Source: Crotalaria pallida (taxonomy: Eukaryota; Streptophyta; Magnoliopsida; Fabales; Fabaceae). Taken from it: DNA of 64,000 nt. The notes under the pieces are model-generated. The model saw nothing but the letters and a program-made list of their open reading frames with translations, was not told the origin of the DNA and searched no databases. The stretch's first letter is position 1. Every line of letters starts with the position of its first letter. Location: assembly GCA_037953625.1 (NCBI GenBank), contig CM075652.1, positions 13,288,501-13,352,500 of the forward strand, read 5' to 3'. Below are positions 59,182 through 64,000 of the stretch, piece after piece. Both the position numbers and the translations under genes were made by a program.

Positions 59182-61721
59182 ATGGTGAGGTTCAAGAACA
59201 CCATCAGGAGTGCACCGCCGCAGACAGTTCATCCCGATAACCGTGTGATGCTGCCACCCGGTGCTACTCGCGCGGGGAGAGAGGCACCGAGCGCGTCGGG
59301 TAGGAAGCGGAAGGCAGGGGAGCTTGAGGCGTCGTCGTTGCAGCCACCCGTAGATCCACCATTAGTAGGCGATCTTACACCACCACCACCACCATCTGAT
59401 GACCACTCTGCACCGCAGGCATCACTAGCAGCAGCAGTAGACCAGTCCGCACTGCCACCGCCACCATCAGCAGATCAGTCCGCACCACAACCACCATCGT
59501 CGCCACTACCCTCATTAGAGGAGCCTACACCACGACCACCACTCTTAGCAGACGAGCCTGCACCACCACCACCACCACCCTCAGTAGACGAGCCTGCACC
59601 ACCACCACCACCCTCAGTTGACGAGCCTACACCACCACTACCACTCCCCTTAGTTGACGAGCCTACACCACCACCACCAGCTGAAGAGCCTACACCACCA
59701 CTACCACTCCCCTTAGTTGACGAGCCTACACCACCACCACCACCACCAGCCTCGGCAGTGCTACCTACACCACAGTCAGCACTGCCATCAGCAGATGAGG
59801 ATTCATCTGATTCATCTTCTGACGACTCGTCATCATCCGATGAGCCAGTTGCTGTTGCACCACCATCATCTGATCCTTCGGTTGATTTATCCACGGAGTC
59901 ATCATCATCATCATCCGATGATGATTCGGCATCGTATGAGCAGGAGGGTCAGGGCCAGCAGGAGGGTCAGGCCCAGCAGGAGGATCAGGCCCAGCAGGAG
60001 GAGTAGTACCCGAAACCTGATCCACAGGATTTGACGTTGTTGCCTTCTTATGCTTCCCATATAGCCCGTGAGATTTGGCAAGACGGAGTAAGTATTTAAT
60101 ATTACAAAACTAATTACTTTTTATTAATGAGTTAATATTATTATAATTATGTTTATTTTTTATGATATCCTAATTATTATTATGTTTCCTTGATTATCTT
60201 TATTTTTCAGGAGCGTGGTGTTCTGGGTAGATGCACGTCGCGACAATGGGTCTTGCCGTTGCTTGATGATCTGCCCCAGGAGGTGCTCCATGTAGTGCAG
60301 CAGTCCGGGCTGGCCTCGCTTATGAGAGTATCTTATGAGCAGGTGGACAAGCGGTTGCTGTCCTCATTTGCTGAGAGATGGTTTCCCGAGACTCACTCAT
60401 TCCACCTGCCTGTTGGAGAGGTGACAGTCACATTAGATGACGTGTCATCGCTTTTACATATACCAGTCACGGGGAGCTTCATTCGCTGGAGCAGGCCAAG
60501 GAAGGAGGATGTTATCATCCTTATGAGAGATTTGTTGGGTGTATCATACGCAGTGGCGGCGGCGGAGGTCCAAAAGACTCGTGGTGGATCAGTACGATTC
60601 ATCACACTCGCAGATTGGTACGCCGACCACGTTGCAACTCAGAGGTGGGATTTTGCTGCACGATGTTATCTACTATACCTCGTCGGCAGCACTCTCTTCT
60701 TAGATAAGGGCATGACGATCATGGGATGTCAGTACATCTTAGCCCTTGAGCACCTCGACACTGTGCATGAGTATGCGTGGGGTGCATGTGCCCTCGCCCA
60801 CTTATATGATGAGCTTGATGACACTTGCAAGAGCAAGGGGAGGCAGCTCGGTGGATACATGACCATGCTGCAGGTATATTTAAGTATTTAATTTTTTTTA
60901 TTGTTTGATTTTTTTATTTTATTTAACTTATGATAACTAATGAAAGCATTTAAATGCAGGCTTGGATAAAGGAGTATTTTCCTTTTATAGGATCTGCCAT
61001 CCCACGACAGGAGTACGAGGAACAGCAACCCCGAGTTCTGAAGTGGGGGTTTGGGGTAGCACCTGGTCACATGGACTTGCAGTATAGGTCGCACCTTGAG
61101 TCTCTTAGCATTGATCAGGTGAGGTGGCGACCGTACGATCCTGAGCACCGTGTAGCCCGCCCTTTTGCCGAGGTCAGCCTCTTCTCGGGATTTTTGAGAT
61201 TGGGAGAGAGGAAGGTGGCTTACCTACCGGAGCGTGTCCTGCGCCAGTTTGGATATGTACAGACCATTCCTCCGGCACCACGTGATGCTCCTGGTTGGGA
61301 GGATGTCGAGATGGAGTTTGCACAGTGGACAGTGCATGTGCTTTCAGATGAGCTTCGAGGCCGGCCCGTGAGATTTGCCGGGTAGCATGCAGCTGACTAC
61401 ATGGGTTGGGTTCATCGATTCTACCACCCGTACTTATTATCCACATCCGCAAGGGTGGAGGATCCCTTCAGTCGTATCCGGGATTTGGTACGACCAATGC
61501 AGGACACCGGACTTGTTGATCAGCATGCTATCCAGGAGGTGCTGGCTATATGCGATAGGCATCAGGATGTCTTTGCAGCGCGAGGAGGGGTTGTACCACA
61601 CGGAGGAGCGGGCCATATGGGTGGTAGGGCTGAGCGCGGAGGCAGAGGAGCGCGTGGGGGTAGGGCTAGGGGCAGAGGCGAGTGTGCGCCGAGGGGTCGG
61701 GGTAGGGGTAGGCAGCAGTAG
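59182..61721 (+). CDS. Plant mobile domain (MAIN-like) protein, interrupted by two UAG codons
   Basis: Three exons in one phase: 59,182-60,087, 60,211-60,873 and 60,960-61,721, each border with GT/AG (776 codons before the final stop). The N-terminal 275 codons are low-complexity: Pro-rich repeats with DEPTPPP units, then Ser/Asp runs and six-residue GQAQQE-like repeats. The PMD domain follows, with FHLPVGEVTVTLDDVSSLLH in exon 2 and VRWRPYD plus YLPERVLRQFGYVQTIPPAP in exon 3. The tail is rich in RG. Two in-frame TAG codons interrupt it, at 60,004-60,006 (codon 275) and 61,383-61,385 (codon 665). Both lie in sequence that otherwise reads on as expected, so they are probably CAG-to-TAG changes. 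Cellular PMD proteins act in nuclear gene and transposon silencing; the role of the transposon-borne copies is not known to me. Confidence 0.82.
59944..60003 (+). repeat. 18 bp coding repeat
   Basis: Three copies of a GAGGGTCAGGCCCAGCAG-type unit encode E(G/D)Q(G/A)QQ repeats just before the first UAG. Confidence 0.85.
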
Positions 61722-61852
61722 TTGTGGGTGAAATATTTTCATTACTTTTTTGTATCAGACAAATTATTCAGACTTTATTTGGTTTATGACATCATAATAT
61801 TTGGTTTAGACTTTTTTGTATCGGACAAATTATGCAATTATTAAGACTTTAG

Positions 61853-61945
61853 TTTATATTGACTATATTATATTGACTTTGCAATTATTATTATATTGAC
61901 TTTATTATATTGACTTTAGTTTATATTGACTATATTATATTGACG
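61853..61945. repeat. TATATTGAC tandem array between the convergent E11 genes
   Basis: About seven imperfect copies of TATATTGACT occupy the 232 bp between the stop codons of the two genes. Confidence 0.8.
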
Positions 61946-61953
61946 TTAGTTTA

Positions 61954-62637
61954 TTAATCCTTAACCACATCAGAATCTGGCAAAGTCCTGTAAGCATACT
62001 GGTATCCTTCCCTCGCCAAATATAGCAACAGATGTTGCATCTGTGTACACGGGTGTCTCACCTCTTTTTTGTATCGGCCACGAACATTGTATATTTGCTT
62101 CATCGTCGTCACATTCCCAGGGTATCGTTCTTGAAGGGTAATCATTATCTTCTTCGGTCTCACACAATTCTTCGTCAAGTCAACAACAAGAGCATGTTGT
62201 TCTTCAGTTAGCCTTCCAGGGAATGAATGACCAACCAATGACTCGTATCCCTTATGGTTATGGAAACCACATTTGACCTTTAAATCCCACCTATCATCAG
62301 AACGACTCCGCTTTGCATACAATCTGAATGGGCAATTAATTTTCTTACTCCCGGTCTCATATTTAAGGACTACCTTGGTACACTTGTAAACACCACTTTG
62401 CTCACACGCAAATACAATCCTTTGCCGCTTACTTTTGCCTAGTCCTAAATCAGATTTCAATACTTTCAAGACAAACCCTAGATTATATCCGACTCCGCGA
62501 ACCCAATCAATAAGCTCATCACCATTCTTAAACATTTCTTTCGTGCAAAACGATGTGCTAAAATCGGGAAACTCTGTCTTCGGAACCTTCTCATGCATAG
62601 GGTCTTCGACATCTATCACCATTGTATCTGCATGCAA
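61954..62637 (-). CDS. MULE/FAR1-type DNA-binding domain protein, no DDE core
   Basis: 227 residues from 62,637. The next Met (residue 6) follows a possible splice acceptor, so the true start may be 15 bases later. Residues about 35-110 match the WRKY-GCM1-type zinc-finger region that opens plant Mutator transposases and FHY3/FAR1 proteins: DWVRGVGYNLGFVLKV, RIVFACEQSGVYKC, GSKKINCPFRL and the Cys/His-x-His segment KCGFHNH. A helical region follows (GRLTEEQHALVVDL, QRYPGNVTTMKQIYNVR-like). The reading ends DSDVVKD and stop, just where the DDE transposase domain should begin, and the next bases are AT-rich repeats. It may act as a DNA-binding factor for the element ends; this is inference. The frame is intact. 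Confidence 0.8.
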   Translation of the reverse strand: MHADTMVIDVEDPMHEKVPKTEFPDFSTSFCTKEMFKNGDELIDWVRGVGYNLGFVLKVLKSDLGLGKSKRQRIVFACEQSGVYKCTKVVLKYETGSKKINCPFRLYAKRSRSDDRWDLKVKCGFHNHKGYESLVGHSFPGRLTEEQHALVVDLTKNCVRPKKIMITLQERYPGNVTTMKQIYNVRGRYKKEVRHPCTQMQHLLLYLAREGYQYAYRTLPDSDVVKD

Positions 62638-62694
62638 GGTTAATTTACGTTATTACCAATTCATGCATTTTAAAACATGGATCTGTTACTGTTT

Positions 62695-62764
62695 CCGCCT
62701 ATAACAAGTCGGGAATACATTCGACTCAGGGTTGGCGGATAATTTACCGACTCAGGGTTGGCGG
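62695..62764. repeat. Three 18 bp bipartite palindromes upstream of the FAR1-type gene
   Basis: Sites at 62,695-62,712, 62,721-62,738 and 62,747-62,764, again 26 bp start to start. They lie in the probable 5' UTR intron of the minus-strand gene (donor near 62,935, acceptor near 62,638). Confidence 0.85.
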
Positions 62765-63117
62765 GAGTATTAATGGCAGCCATTACTGCTCCATTAATGG
62801 AGTGCCACCATTCACAAGGCAAAAAATACACAGACAAACATATATATTCAATGCAACTATAACCTAACATAACAATGGTATAACCTCCTTCAAATAATAT
62901 TATTTAAACCAAAATAAAAGGTTTTCAAATACCTTAAATGAGATATTTTCTTGTGCAAAGTATTCTCAATGTTGCTCCAATGCTTAGCTTTAAGTTTCTT
63001 CACTTGATTTCCTCTTCAAAAACAATACTGAGGGAGCTTTTTTTCTGATTTTTTTTCTCCTCTTAGCGTCAAGTAACTCACTCCCGTAGCTTATGAAAGA
63101 AGAAACGAAAGCTTTGC

Positions 63118-63399
63118 TTTGTTTTGAAGTCATTGAACGAAGGGGCAGTTTGGGAATTTAACAATTGTTTAAGTTATTCCGCCTCTAACATGTCGGAAGT
63201 TCAATATTACTACCGACTTTAACTAAGCGGAATTATTCCGCCTTAACGTGGTCGGTTCAATTAATCTATCTTTTACCGTCTACTAATAGGCGGAAACATT
63301 ATCCCGCCTTGTATCAGTCGGTACATTAAGGGCAATTCGGTCACCGCAATGTTCAATGGGGGCCATTGAGCAATGCATGGGGTTCAAAAAGAAAATCTC
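63118..63399 (-). repeat. E11 right terminal inverted repeat
   Basis: Partner of 57,581-57,863. The outer segment with GGGGGCCATTGAGCAATGC mirrors the left end. Confidence 0.85.
63179..63321. repeat. Five 18 bp bipartite palindromes, E11 right end
   Basis: Sites at 63,179-63,196, 63,213-63,230, 63,238-63,255, 63,276-63,293 and 63,304-63,321, mirroring the five at the left end. Confidence 0.88.
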
Positions 63400-63582
63400 A
63401 AAAGGAGTGCAGCTAAGTGGCTAACATCGTGAAACAAAATTCACACTAACTACATGTTTGGTATGCGGTTAAAAAAATTAGATTATGATTATTTTATATG
63501 TGGTTATATATAATTTGGTAAGATTATACTCCATTTGGTTTCATATATATGATATTTTTTAGAAGAAATCTTTGATCCTATA

Positions 63583-64000
63583 TGTTGTGGAGGACTCGGC
63601 CTACCTAGCCGAGATCCTCAGAGGCCTCGCTAAAAGCCTCATGGCCCTATAAGAAGCCCTCTGTGTGCTGGGCCGAGCTCAAGGCTCAACGGCCGAACAG
63701 ATACCAGATACGGGCCGACCTCATACTCCTACCCAGGTCCGACTTCCCTGTCCGACACCTTCCAGAATCCGACACCTCCCAGAGTCCGACACCAAGGACA
63801 GGATGACGTGTCTCACCTTATCCACAAGGACAGCTCATCCACTCATAGCTCATTACAGGCTGGCCCTACTTGGGCCTCAAGCAGGCCCATTAGGGCAACC
63901 AGCTCCCCCCTATAAGTAGCTCCGTACTACATGGGGCTCAGGTACGTCCTCTAACCCTAATTATCACCCTCACACACCAGTGATTAGGGTTGCTTCTTGG
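63583..64000 (+). mobile_element. E12: start of an LTR, runs off the window
   Basis: Begins TGTTGTGGAGGACTCGGCC, turns abruptly GC-rich, and has four TCCGAC words at 63,738, 63,751, 63,768 and 63,785, three of them extended to TCCGACACC. A TATA box follows at 63,911 and then a CTAACCCTAATTATC leader. This is a typical plant gypsy LTR layout, but without the other LTR or a primer site the class stays open. 63,408-63,582 is AT-rich and unassigned. Confidence 0.55.
63911..63918 (+). promoter_or_regulatory. Probable TATA box of E12 LTR
   Basis: TATAAGTA follows a C run (CTCCCCCC) and precedes a CCCTAATTATCACC leader. Confidence 0.5.

Larger units (their letters stand above)
57581..63399. mobile_element. 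E11: complete Mutator-like element carrying PMD and FAR1-type genes
   Basis: The ends are inverted: GAGATTTTCTTTTTAAACCC on the left against the reverse complement of the right end at 63,380-63,399, with similarity for about 280 bp. Both sides are flanked by AAAAGGAG (57,573-57,580 and 63,400-63,407), an 8 bp target duplication in the size range of MULEs. Inside are a plus-strand plant mobile domain gene and a minus-strand gene for the DNA-binding part of a MULE transposase, arranged tail to tail. The catalytic DDE domain is absent, so the element would depend on another MULE. Confidence 0.9.

Noticed and set aside
59475..59894. 139-residue Gly-rich frame on the minus strand
   Set aside because: It is the reverse of the Pro-rich codon repeats of the PMD gene.
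1..64000. Ordinary host genes, tRNA or rRNA genes
   Set aside because: Every coding stretch with recognisable domains belongs to a transposable element or a captured fragment, and no cloverleaf or rRNA core was noticed by eye; a tRNAscan and Rfam search would be decisive.

Overview
This window looks like pericentromeric or other heterochromatic DNA from a flowering plant, most likely a phaseoloid legume. Three things suggest this: the plant-type retrotransposon primer-binding sites complementary to initiator Met-tRNA, the CACTA ends that begin CACTACTGG and CACTACTAC, and copia LTRs packed with the TAATCGATTA motif. The species assignment is inference. I found no convincing ordinary host gene, no rRNA or tRNA gene and no CRISPR array. 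Nearly the whole window is nested transposable elements, most of them non-autonomous.

Positions 1-28,260 form a nest four levels deep. Element E1 is a coding-free Ty3-gypsy-type element on the minus strand (24-28,260), with ~3.5 kb LTRs. Into its 3' LTR went E2, a minus-strand Ty1-copia element that keeps only a broken gag (432-21,781). Into E2's 3' LTR, right beside its TATA box, went E3, a very long LTR-like unit with TGTAACA...TGTTACA ends (1,523-16,958). E3 in turn holds E4, a young plus-strand copia element with two ~2.24 kb LTRs and a gag-only interior (2,380-10,408), and E5, a solo copia LTR (about 15,320-16,729).

Positions 28,261-45,079 begin with a fragment of a Mutator-like terminal repeat and a gypsy LTR end. 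E6, a relative of E3, starts at 30,172. It is interrupted by a CACTA element (E7, 33,790 to about 39,800) that carries the C-terminal half of a TNP2-type transposase, a Transposase_24-type gene and a Ulp1-like protease module. A second CACTA end follows at 40,314 (E8), with a small piece of a MAPKKK-like kinase 2 kb downstream, and then a 443 bp inverted-repeat MITE.

Positions 45,080-55,565 are a degraded minus-strand copia LTR (E9) split by E10, a complete coding-free gypsy-type element (45,746-54,810) with a perfect GAAAC target duplication. Positions 55,566-57,572 hold nothing recognisable beyond an ATT microsatellite.

Positions 57,581-63,399 are a complete Mutator-like element (E11) with ~280 bp inverted ends and an 8 bp AAAAGGAG target duplication. 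It carries two convergent genes. One encodes a plant mobile domain (PMD/MAIN-like) protein interrupted by two in-frame UAG codons. The other encodes a MULE/FAR1-type DNA-binding domain that stops before the DDE catalytic core. The start of another LTR (E12) runs off the window from 63,583.

Three structural signals stand out. E11 carries 18 copies of an 18 bp bipartite palindrome (CCGMY-N8-RKCGG) at both ends and inside its 5' leader regions. The copia LTRs carry pairs of 10 bp palindromes whose centres lie 20-22 bp apart, with a core that changes by family (ATCGAT or TCCGGA). E2 carries a cluster of roughly ten copies of the motif that spans its own LTR/primer-binding-site junction, just inside the other end of its interior.
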